A stretch of DNA of 64,000 nucleotides, from NCBI GenBank assembly GCA_947484275.1, contig CANKOY010000011.1, positions 1 through 64,000 of the forward strand. The letters are read 5' to 3'. Below the pieces are notes generated by a model. It saw only the letters and a list, made by a program, of their open reading frames with translations, was not told the DNA's origin and did no database searches. Positions 46,723 to 54,929 of this stretch are shown here, piece by piece (within the stretch, counting starts at the first letter, position 1; every line of letters starts with the position of its first letter). The DNA is from Planctomycetota bacterium (GTDB taxonomy: Bacteria; Planctomycetota; UBA1135; GCA-002686595). The position numbers were made by a program, and so were the translations under genes.

Positions 46723-47897
46723 TTGGCCGGTTTTTCGTCCGCGGTTTTCGTCGACGCTTTGGCTTTCGTCCACGTGGGCGGACGCGGCGCGCGGTCCATG
46801 AGCAGAACGAGCACTGCCATCGACGTGCCGTAGTTGCGCGTGCGGGGAAACACGCGATCGTCCCAGGTGCCGTCCTCGTCGCGTGTGCGCAGCAGCGTCT
46901 CGAGCATCCGCTGGCGCAATTCGTCGCGCGCTTTTTCCGGCAAGAACTCAATGGCCTGGGCCGTGTAGGCGTGGGCGTAATAGAAGTAGTAGGGCGCGAT
47001 GCCGTAGGGCCCCTCATGGGTTCCGGACTTCTTGCGCCGCGCTTCGAGATCGTCCCAGTGCTCGAAGAAATTCTGCGCCGAGGCGCGCACGCGATCGAGC
47101 GAGGAAGCGCCGAGCAACCACAGCGTGCCCTCGCATACGCCGACCCGACCCGAGGCGCCCGCCAGCGAGGCGGTGGTTTTGCCCGACATGCCCAGTCCGC
47201 TGGGTTCCTTCGAACCGCCGGAGTAGACGAAGGCGCCGTCGCCGTGACGGGCGCGCAGCAAGGAGTCCCGGCCGCGCTCGAACAGTTCTTCGGGCACGCT
47301 CTCGCCTTGGCTGCGCGCGAGGAGCAGCGACTGGAGCACCGGCGCGGTCACGAAGGGCGCCGCCTGCGTGTGATTGGCGTAGTTCCAGCCGCCGCCAGGG
47401 ATTTCTTCGGTTGCAAGCGTCGCCACCAAGGTCGAAATCCAGCGCTCGCTGTCGGCCTTGTGCTCACCGAGGAGTTTCGCCGCGCGCAGTTCGCACAGGA
47501 ACGCCAGCGCGTAGGTGTGTCCCCAGACGCGCACGTCGTAAGCGTCCTCGGTACTGGGCCGCATCAACTCGTGGTCGAGCAGGCGCAGGACCGAGGTCTG
47601 TCCGCGCGCGATTGCCTCCAACGCCGTCGGGTTTTTCGGCGCGGCGTAGATCAGAGTCGTTGCGACGATGCTCGTTCCGCCGACGCGATAACCCACGGGG
47701 ATCTCGCGCTTCACGCGGTACACGCCTTCGTAGGGCCATTCGCCTTCTTCCTGGATCGCGATCAACTGGGCCACGGCTTCGTCGATCAGAACCGAGCGCG
47801 CAGGTGTTTCGCGCGCAGCCTGCTTCGCCTCAGCGACCTCGGGTGCAGGTTGTTGCGGAGCAAGAAATGCGAGCGCAGCCACGGCAAACATGTGCAT
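46719..47897 (-). CDS. Exported prenyltransferase/squalene-cyclase-fold repeat protein
   Basis: A 392-residue protein with an alpha/alpha-toroid fold signature. The ATG at 47897 follows a GAGGAA ribosome site by about five bases and starts a signal peptide (MHMFAVAALAFLAPQQ). Repeats resemble QW-type and prenyltransferase motifs: GGGWNYANHTQAAPFVTAPV, HGDGAFVYSG, EGTLWLLGASSLD and DEDGTWDDRVFPRTRNYGTSMAVL. The DxDD of true cyclases is absent, so enzymatic cyclisation is doubtful; similar planctomycete proteins have no known role. Its stop overlaps the YkgJ-like gene. Confidence 0.75.
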   Translation of the reverse strand: MHMFAVAALAFLAPQQPAPEVAEAKQAARETPARSVLIDEAVAQLIAIQEEGEWPYEGVYRVKREIPVGYRVGGTSIVATTLIYAAPKNPTALEAIARGQTSVLRLLDHELMRPSTEDAYDVRVWGHTYALAFLCELRAAKLLGEHKADSERWISTLVATLATEEIPGGGWNYANHTQAAPFVTAPVLQSLLLARSQGESVPEELFERGRDSLLRARHGDGAFVYSGGSKEPSGLGMSGKTTASLAGASGRVGVCEGTLWLLGASSLDRVRASAQNFFEHWDDLEARRKKSGTHEGPYGIAPYYFYYAHAYTAQAIEFLPEKARDELRQRMLETLLRTRDEDGTWDDRVFPRTRNYGTSMAVLVLLMDRAPRPPTWTKAKASTKTADEKPAK

Positions 47898-47991
47898 GTC
47901 GATTCCTCGGCGAGGCGGGGGCGGGGAGGGCAACGGGCGTGGGGGAGCCTACCAATCCGCACCTTGGTTCCGCGCGCGAACCTCGACTGCG

Positions 47992-48468
47992 TCAGTAGGG
48001 AATACGCGAAGCGTTCTGGCGCCAGAGCGAGAACGCCTGATCGGACAATTCCGGTAGGGCACCATGAAGCGGCAAGGCGCGCTCCCCCAGCGGCAAACTG
48101 AGTTCCGCGTACAGTCGCTCGTCGTCGAATCCCGCAGTCGCCGCGTGGGTCCGCGTCGCGCAAAAGACGATCCGCGAGACGCGCGCCCACCAGGCCGCGG
48201 CGAGGCACATGGGGCAGGGTTCGCAGCTGGTGTAGAGCACTGCGCCTGAGAGCGTGTGACTAGCGCTCGCCGCGCAGGCCGCGCGCAGCGCGATCACTTC
48301 CGCGTGTGCTGTGGGATCGCGGTCCAGGGTCACGCGGTTGGCACCCTCGCCGAGCACCACGCCGTCCCGGGCGACCACTGCGCCGAAGGGACCGCCGCCG
48401 GATTTCGCCGACTCGCAGGCCAGGCGCACGGCGTGTTGGAGCAGGGCATTGTCCTTGGAGGTGTCCAT
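47992..48468 (-). CDS. guaD: Guanine deaminase-like nucleoside/base deaminase
   Basis: A 158-residue zinc deaminase of the CDA/TadA superfamily. Zinc motifs are HAEVIALRAA (His ligand and catalytic Glu) and SCEPCPMCLAAAWWARV (two Cys). GGGPFGAVVARDG at the N-terminus and CEPCPMCLAA with WAR favour guanine deaminase (GuaD: guanine to xanthine) over TadA. The ATG at 48468 (MDTSKDN) is favoured; 48486 is an alternative. The frame continues far upstream without coding character. It is 94 bp from the cyclase-fold gene's start. Confidence 0.8.
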   Translation of the reverse strand: MDTSKDNALLQHAVRLACESAKSGGGPFGAVVARDGVVLGEGANRVTLDRDPTAHAEVIALRAACAASASHTLSGAVLYTSCEPCPMCLAAAWWARVSRIVFCATRTHAATAGFDDERLYAELSLPLGERALPLHGALPELSDQAFSLWRQNASRIPY

Positions 48469-48635
48469 GGACCGTCCATCGTGCATTGTGCTGCGGCGGG
48501 GGAACAGGCTCTGTCCCTCACGTCGCGCCATGGGATCGGCGAACGAACCGAGCATTTCGATTCGCAGGGCGGGCTTTTCGAGGCGCGCGGCGGCGACGGC
48601 AGGGGAGTCTGCTTCGAACGGGCCGTTACAGCCCG

Positions 48636-51600
48636 CTAGTTCCCGCCAAAGCTCAGCCGCAACTCCAACGTCGCTTCCCCGGATAGGCTGACCTCTGAGC
48701 TTGCCGCTTGGCCGTCGTGGTTGGTGGCCGTGACCGTGTAGCGCCCAGGTCCCAAGGGACCCACCGTCTGCACGGTTCCGCCGGCCAGTTCGTTCTGCCA
48801 TACCGTGCACTCGCGATTCTGCTCATCGCGCACGGAAATCGCGGCGCCCACGGGCGTGCCGTCGCTCTCGAACACCGACACAGTCAGGGTCGTGCCGCGC
48901 CGCAGGTTGAAATCGGCCCGCGCCGTTTCGCGCGCGACGATGCGCACGGAAGCCTCTGGGCTGATCTCTCCCTGGCCCATTGCGCGCACCGTCCACGTGC
49001 CAGCGGCCAGGCCGCTGAAGGAGTAGCCCCCGCTGTCATTCGTGTATGCCGTGAGATCGTCGCGGGCCGCGCCCGAGGCGTCGCGGAAGACCACGAAGGC
49101 CTCGCTGGCTGGACGGCCGTCGGCGTTGAGGACGACTCCATGCAGGCTGCCGCCGACTCCGAGGCGCACCTCGACGCCGCTGACCGTCGCGCTCTCCTGC
49201 AGTTCCACGCGCACGAATTCTCGGCTGTAAGCAACTCCCTCGGACTGCGCGGACGAATCTCCCATGGCCGAGATCGAGTACACGGCACCGGGCAAGCCAT
49301 CGAACCGGAATCCACCGGTTTCATCGGTCTCGACCCCCCCGTTGACGCCGTCCGAGCGCAGTTCGGTGGATTGACGCTCCAGTGACAGACTCACCCAACA
49401 TTCGTTCACGGGCATCCCGTCGGGCCCGAGCACACGTCCACTGATCACGCCCGAGGAGAGCTCGAGGTCGAGCGAGTATCTCTGAACCTCGGGAATCTCC
49501 ACCGGCCGAGAGTGTGCCGTGTCACCGTCCTCTCGACTGGTCGTGATCGAGTACGGGCCGGGCTGGTCCAGCGTCATGCGGTAGGCACCCCGACCGTCGC
49601 AGCGCGCGACCTTTTCATCAGGGCTGCCGTTCTCGCCGCGGAAGTGCGCCCTCACCAGCGCCGCGGCCACAGGTGTCGCGCCGCTGCGCACGAACCCGTG
49701 CAATTCGACAGGGGCCCGCGGGGGTGTGCCGAGCACAACGTGCGCTGTCTTGCCTTCGACGACTTCGACGTTCGCCGTTTTTTGCAGCGAAGAGCGGATC
49801 TCCCAGTCGTCTTCCTGCGCGTCAGCGGCCTTCAGTTCCGCGTCCGCGGGCTCGAGCGTGACCTGCCACGTTCCGGGCTCGAGCCCTTGAAGGGTCGCGC
49901 GGCCCGACGAGTCGGTGCTCGCCTGGCGCCATTCGGATCCAGAGGAGGTGCTGTAGGCCGAGACCGATCGGCCCGCGCGCTGAGCGTTGCTCAAGGGATG
50001 CAGCTCGACGATCAAGCGCCCGCCCTCGCGCAGCTTGAGCGTCAAGGAATCGAGCACCTGTCCGCTACCGAGTTCGATTTCCATGCTCTCGCTCGCCACG
50101 AACCCCTCGCGAGTCGCAATCAGGGTATTGCGGCCCACGGGCGCGGACTTGATCTCGAAGCGTCCCTTGGATTTGCTGCGCGCCTCCACGGATTCCAAGT
50201 ACATCTCTGGATCCGATCCGAATGCCGCCAGAGGTTGCAACTCAACCGTCGCTCCCACCGCGGGCGAACCGTCGGGCGCCAGCACGACGCCGCGCACCAC
50301 GGCTGCGCGCGATAACACGATCGTGCCCAGGGACGAATTCCCCGGCAGGCGCACACTCAAATCGGCCGAGGGAAGCTGGCCCGCGGCTCTGACCGAGACG
50401 AGCCAGTCACCGGCGGGCAGACCTTCGAGTACGAAATTCCCGTCGGCCGCGTCAAACCGTCCAAGCACGTCGTCACCGAGTACGGAGTCAGCGTGGCGTG
50501 CGTCCTCGGCAGCCGTGGCCACCACGACGAAGCGCTTCACCGCAGTCCCTAGGTCGTCGACGACACGACCTGTCAGTGAATGGCCTGGCTGCAGGGTCAG
50601 CACGAGACCGTCGCTGCCCGGGGAGACGTCTTCGAGCATCGCCGTCCACTTTGTCCGGCGCACATTGGGCTTCTCTACTGACTCTTCTTCTCTCTCGCCC
50701 GCAGGCGCCGGATCCAGCGCGCGCTCCGCAGCTGCCGCGGCGACGAGGACCGTGCGGGACCCGAGTCCAGCGATCGAAAACTTGCCGTCGGCGCCCGTGA
50801 CGAGTCGTTCCGAGTCCGAGAGGTCTGAGCTCTCGTCTTCTTCGCTCTCGTCCATAGGCGTCACGCTGACTCGGGCCTTCTCCACTGCAGTGCCGTCCGG
50901 CCAGAGCACGCGCCCGGAAACGAAACCGCCCCGGGCCATTCGCAGCTCGATTCCCTTGCGAGTCTCGCCTGCCGCGAGTGTGCCGAGTTCCAACTTCACA
51001 GGCAGATAGCCCTGCTTCTCAGCGCCAAGGACGATCCGCCCCGGTTCTGTCCGCGGCAGATCAAAGACACCGGTCTTCGCGTCGCTCAGCCCGCCGCCCC
51101 AGGAGGTGTTGTCGCCTTCACCGATGGATGACTCGACCATCACGTTGGCGCCTCCGACCGGCAGGCCCTGCTCGTCGAGCGTGATGCCCACAAGTCGCAG
51201 CCCCAGCTTCATCTCGAGCTCGATTTCCGCGGCCATTCCGGGTTCCACGGAGATCTCAACGGACGACCCCGCCCACGTCGGCGTCGTGCAACTGACGGAG
51301 CACTTCATCCCGGCGGGCACACCGCGCAACTCGAAGCGCAAATCTGCGCCGAGCTTGGCGCTGCGCCGCACCGTCTCGAAGGACGAGTCACGCGACCAAC
51401 CCCACAGGTCGGCAGTGGACTTCTCGATCTCGCTCGCCACGTCGCTCGCGCCCGCGGGCGGCACGATGACACCGAGGACGCGGCCGCCGAGTTCGGGCTC
51501 AAGCGTGTGCTCGTTGGGTTTGACCCCCGGCTTGACCCGCACGGGACTGGCGAGGAACAGGTGCGGCGCGTCGATCGCGAGCCGGCCCGTCTTTGTGTCC

Positions 51601-52043
51601 TTCGAGAAGGCGACGCGGAAAGAACCGTCGGTGCCCACGGTCGCGCGGTGGAATTCGCGGTTCGAGAATTTTTTGCCCTCGGCGATCACCTCGACGATTT
51701 CGCCCGGCGGCGTGCCCGCGGGGAAGACCAGCGTGCCGCTGACCCACTGGGCGCCGGCCAGTTCCAAATCGCCGAGGGTGGCCGCCACCGAGCGCTCCGA
51801 GGCCGTGGCATCCCCAGGATCCGCGCGTTCGCCCGCTGAGCGCTTCGGAGTCGGTCCCGGCGTCTGCGGCGATTCAATGGCATCGGCGCTCGCTGACACG
51901 GCGCGCGACAAGGAGGCTTCCGCTGCGATCGCCGTTTCTCCTGCTTGCGCCTCCGTGCGCAGGAACGCATAGGTCAGGAACCCGAGTCCGACGGCGAGAG
52001 CGAGGATCAAGGCGATCAGCGGCAAGGAAGATCGTTTCAGCAT
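48636..52043 (-). CDS. Large membrane-anchored carboxypeptidase-regulatory-like repeat protein
   Basis: An 1135-residue protein. The ATG at 52043 has GGAG nine bases upstream and begins MLKRSSLPLIALILALAVGLGFLTYAF, a signal anchor. The rest is a chain of about ten or more beta-sandwich modules of the carboxypeptidase-regulatory (transthyretin-like) type, each with GxVLxPDGxPVxxAxVxV and DxxGxFxxxGLPxGxxxxxxxA (examples: GRVLWPDGTAVEKARVSV, GVVLAPDGSPAVGATVEL, GRVLGPDGMPVNECWVSL, GVVLNADGRPASEAFVVF). It is probably extracytoplasmic and structural or adhesive; no enzyme domain is seen. Divergent from the HMG-CoA reductase gene. Confidence 0.88.
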   Translation of the reverse strand: MLKRSSLPLIALILALAVGLGFLTYAFLRTEAQAGETAIAAEASLSRAVSASADAIESPQTPGPTPKRSAGERADPGDATASERSVAATLGDLELAGAQWVSGTLVFPAGTPPGEIVEVIAEGKKFSNREFHRATVGTDGSFRVAFSKDTKTGRLAIDAPHLFLASPVRVKPGVKPNEHTLEPELGGRVLGVIVPPAGASDVASEIEKSTADLWGWSRDSSFETVRRSAKLGADLRFELRGVPAGMKCSVSCTTPTWAGSSVEISVEPGMAAEIELEMKLGLRLVGITLDEQGLPVGGANVMVESSIGEGDNTSWGGGLSDAKTGVFDLPRTEPGRIVLGAEKQGYLPVKLELGTLAAGETRKGIELRMARGGFVSGRVLWPDGTAVEKARVSVTPMDESEEDESSDLSDSERLVTGADGKFSIAGLGSRTVLVAAAAAERALDPAPAGEREEESVEKPNVRRTKWTAMLEDVSPGSDGLVLTLQPGHSLTGRVVDDLGTAVKRFVVVATAAEDARHADSVLGDDVLGRFDAADGNFVLEGLPAGDWLVSVRAAGQLPSADLSVRLPGNSSLGTIVLSRAAVVRGVVLAPDGSPAVGATVELQPLAAFGSDPEMYLESVEARSKSKGRFEIKSAPVGRNTLIATREGFVASESMEIELGSGQVLDSLTLKLREGGRLIVELHPLSNAQRAGRSVSAYSTSSGSEWRQASTDSSGRATLQGLEPGTWQVTLEPADAELKAADAQEDDWEIRSSLQKTANVEVVEGKTAHVVLGTPPRAPVELHGFVRSGATPVAAALVRAHFRGENGSPDEKVARCDGRGAYRMTLDQPGPYSITTSREDGDTAHSRPVEIPEVQRYSLDLELSSGVISGRVLGPDGMPVNECWVSLSLERQSTELRSDGVNGGVETDETGGFRFDGLPGAVYSISAMGDSSAQSEGVAYSREFVRVELQESATVSGVEVRLGVGGSLHGVVLNADGRPASEAFVVFRDASGAARDDLTAYTNDSGGYSFSGLAAGTWTVRAMGQGEISPEASVRIVARETARADFNLRRGTTLTVSVFESDGTPVGAAISVRDEQNRECTVWQNELAGGTVQTVGPLGPGRYTVTATNHDGQAASSEVSLSGEATLELRLSFGGN

Positions 52044-52138
52044 GGGAATTTGCTCCAGGAACATCTTACGCGGGTAGGAGCTGCCCGTCCCTTGGACGGT
52101 GCCATGACGGTGGGGCAGGCAGTACTCTGTGACCACCG

Positions 52139-53326
52139 ATGAACCGCACCAAGCTGCCCGCACTGCCGCGCTCCGGCGACGACGACCACGGCCCCGAGGC
52201 CCGCAGCGCGCGACTGGAATTGGCGCGCGCCGCCTGCGGCTCGAAACTCGAGCCCCTCGATGGGGCGCAGGTGGATGCCCGCAGCGCACGCGGCAACATC
52301 GAAAACATGATTGGGTTCGCCCAGGTGCCGCTCGGACTCGCCGGGCCGCTTTGCGTGGACACGTCCGCGGGCTGGCGCGAAGTTTACGTGCCGATGGCGA
52401 CCAACGAGGGCGCGTTGGTGGCGTCGCACTCGCGCGGGATGCGCCTGCTCGGCGCCGGCGGCGGCGCGCGATCGCGTGTCCTCAAGCAGGGCTTGACGCA
52501 GAATCCGATGCTGGTCTACCCAGACGCTGCAGCGGCGACGCGCGCCGGGCAACTGGTCTGCGAGCTGCTGCCGCAGTGGCGCGAGGAATTGGCGCAGCGG
52601 TCGCAGCACGGCGCGCTGACCGACGCGCGCGCGCAAGTGCTCGGCAGGCGCTTGATCCTGCGACTCGAGTACACCACGGGCGACGCCATCGGGATCAACA
52701 TGGCTGCGCAGTCCGCGGATTTCTGCTCGCGCTCCCTGGCGCAGCACAGCGCAGCGCTCGCGTGCTACGTCCACGGTCAGGACGTAGAAAAGCGCGCCAA
52801 CGCACGCGCGTTGATCGAAGGCCGCGGTCGCAGCGTCGTCGTGGACGCGACGATTCCGCGCGCGGCCTTGGCGGCGCTGGCGCGCACGACTCCCGAGGCG
52901 CTCGTGGATCTGCACCGAACCTACTGCCTGGGTTTCGCGCAACTGGGTACGCAGAACTGGCTGGTGCAGAGCGCCAACGGACTGGCAGCGGTGATGCTCG
53001 CCTGCGGTCAGGACGTGGCCTACTTGCCCGAGTGCGCCACGGGTTTCTTGGACCTCGAGCGCACGAATGCGGGCGACTTGTACGCCAGCGCGACGTTGCC
53101 GTCGTTGTTGGTGGGCACGGTGGGCGGCGGGTCCCAGAAAGGCACTGCCGCGGCGTGCCTGGAGATCCTGGGCTGCTCAGGCGACGGCCACGGGAACACG
53201 TTTGCCGAGATCCTCGGCGCAGTGGTGCTCGCGGGAGACCTGTCGCTGCTTGCGGCATTTGCGAGCCACGAGTTCGTCGCTGCCCACGAGCGCCTGGGAC
53301 GCAACCGACCGCCGAAGACACATTAG
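52139..53326 (+). CDS. Hydroxymethylglutaryl-CoA reductase
   Basis: A 395-residue soluble HMGR, the enzyme that forms mevalonate. Motifs: ENMIGFAQVPLGLAGPL near residue 55, NEGALVAS with Glu90, TGDAIGINM, IEGRGRSVV, GQDVA with Asp292 and GTVGGGSQKGTAAA. The catalytic Lys aligned to human Lys691 is Lys218 (VEKRAN before IEGRG), and His383 in AAHERLGRNR matches the C-terminal catalytic His. All four catalytic residues are therefore kept. It has no membrane domain. It is more like class I than class II by the motif spacing (by eye). No other mevalonate gene is in the window. Confidence 0.9.
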   Translation: MNRTKLPALPRSGDDDHGPEARSARLELARAACGSKLEPLDGAQVDARSARGNIENMIGFAQVPLGLAGPLCVDTSAGWREVYVPMATNEGALVASHSRGMRLLGAGGGARSRVLKQGLTQNPMLVYPDAAAATRAGQLVCELLPQWREELAQRSQHGALTDARAQVLGRRLILRLEYTTGDAIGINMAAQSADFCSRSLAQHSAALACYVHGQDVEKRANARALIEGRGRSVVVDATIPRAALAALARTTPEALVDLHRTYCLGFAQLGTQNWLVQSANGLAAVMLACGQDVAYLPECATGFLDLERTNAGDLYASATLPSLLVGTVGGGSQKGTAAACLEILGCSGDGHGNTFAEILGAVVLAGDLSLLAAFASHEFVAAHERLGRNRPPKTH

Positions 53327-53475
53327 TCGATCTCGGCGTAACCGGGGCTAGCAATTGCGTGTAGTGTCGATCGTGAGCTTCGGCGGCCCACAGGGCCAGC
53401 GGTGTGCTCCGAATGGCTGAGGGGGCAACCGGCTCCCTTCAGTTTTTTTTTGCGACCCCTAATGGAGCAACGGCC

Positions 53476-54159
53476 ATGGCCCGGCAATGGATTCTGAGTG
53501 CTGCGATCGCGTTCGTCCTCGCCCAAAACGCCTCGGCCCAGACCTTCTGCTGGTCGGAGAGCGTGGACAACGCAACGCTGGGTCTTGGAGTTGGGGTCTC
53601 CTGCACCCACGGGCCACCGAATTTCTTCGCCACTAGCAACGAATTCTGGCGGAGGTACAACCCGAGGATCCGCGGCATGGGCGCTGATTTCGAGGTCCGC
53701 AGCGTCACTTTTGGCGTCGAGGATTCAACACCTGGATCCACGGTGCAGCCCGCGACCCTGCGCATCTTCCGCGACCCGACTCCAGGCAATCCCGCGCCCC
53801 AGGTGCACCTCGTGCTGCTGCGCGAGGAGGTGATCGATGTGCCGCACCTGAACGGCGGGCTGATCACCCACGTGTTCAGCACACCCGTAGCGTGCGATGC
53901 CATGGGCAGCGCCGACCTCGTGCTCCAACTGGCGATCCCGGACGGGCTGACGGGGCAGAACCGTTTCTTCTTCGGCGGCAACACTGCGGGTCAACATTCG
54001 CCTACCTACATCAGCTCAAGTCCGTGCGGGCTGGTGGAACCTACCGATCTGACCAGCATCGGTTTTTGGAACTCTCACATGATCTTCGACGTGTGCGGGG
54101 CGCAGACCAGTCAGCTCTCGACCGTCTACTGCACGGCCAAGGTCAACTCGCTCGGCTGA
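53476..54159 (+). CDS. Secreted protein with planctomycete C-terminal domain, frame interrupted by TGA at codon 228
   Basis: ATG 53476 starts a signal peptide (RQWILSAAIAFVLAQNASAQ) of a 361-codon gene. Residues 21-220 form a beta-rich domain with several cysteines (FCWSESVDNATLG, VSCTHGPPNFF). The frame reaches YCTAKVNSLG and then TGA (54157-54159), after which the same frame continues with the remainder of the C-terminal module. The paralogue at 32.7 kb has Cys (TGC) at this exact point (YCAGKVNSIGC). As read conventionally, the product is a 227-residue truncated protein lacking the module. Confidence 0.8.
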   Translation: MARQWILSAAIAFVLAQNASAQTFCWSESVDNATLGLGVGVSCTHGPPNFFATSNEFWRRYNPRIRGMGADFEVRSVTFGVEDSTPGSTVQPATLRIFRDPTPGNPAPQVHLVLLREEVIDVPHLNGGLITHVFSTPVACDAMGSADLVLQLAIPDGLTGQNRFFFGGNTAGQHSPTYISSSPCGLVEPTDLTSIGFWNSHMIFDVCGAQTSQLSTVYCTAKVNSLG

Positions 54160-54561
54160 ACGCCGGCGATTTCCTACCTCGGGGTACCGAGCGCGAGCGC
54201 GGGCTTCGGTTTCAGGATCAAGGGCAGCAACGTGATCAACAATAAGCCCGGTGTGCTGATCTACAGCGACACCGGCCGTGACGCCTCGCCGTTTCGCGGT
54301 GGTTTCCGCTGCATCAACGTGCCGATCCGGACGACGGTGGCAATGAGCTCCGGCGGCAATCCGCCGCCGAACGACTGCTCCGGCGTGTATTCGCTCGACA
54401 TGAACGCCTTTGCAGTCGGGAGCCTCGGCGGTGCGCCGCAACCGTTCCTGATCGCGCCAGGCACGACCGTCAACGCTCAGTTCTGGGGCCGCGACAACGG
54501 CTTCCCGGCGCTCAACCGTTCGATGCTCTCCGAGGGTCTGGAGTTCGTCGTCGGTCCGTGA
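54160..54561 (+). pseudogene. Remainder of the secreted protein beyond the in-frame TGA
   Basis: This is the continuous-frame rest of the preceding gene, 133 residues: [73 protein letters not shown]. It is otherwise well conserved against the 32.7-kb paralogue, with no frameshift or other stop, so the TGA is either recent, an error or recoded. No ribosome site precedes it. Confidence 0.75.
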
Positions 54562-54929
54562 TCCGGGCGGGGCTGCCAGCTTCAAGTTGACGGCCCTGAG
54601 CTGAACCGAACGCAGAGTCCGACATCCCTAGCGGTGGTCCGCACCGATCGTAGGCATCCGGTGCAGACAGCTCCGCGGGCATGCTAATTCAGCAGGCGCC
54701 CGCCACTGGATCCTTGTCCTGCGCTGGCCCGTGAGGGCGAGCCGGCGTCAGTTCCCACCGCCAGAGAACAACAGGACGACACCGGGCCTTCGTGCGCGGG
54801 GCCGCTGATTCAACATGGCAGTCGAGGCGCCCATGCCAGGGGGCAGCGAATCGAGCGAGAGCACTGGGGAAGCTCCGAGTGAGCATCTGGCCCCAAGCTT
54901 GCTACTCTGAGCGGCCCGGTGGTCCGCGC
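54562..54929. other. Intergenic region without recognised features
   Basis: A 368-bp gap before the metal permease gene. I see no gene, strong hairpin or repeat. A GTG at 54879, preceded by GGGGAAG, is in frame with the permease and could be its true start. Confidence 0.4.

Noticed and set aside
54157-54159. TGA read as Trp (code 4)
   Set aside because: TGA ends many overlapping gene pairs here and the aligned residue in the paralogue is Cys, not Trp.
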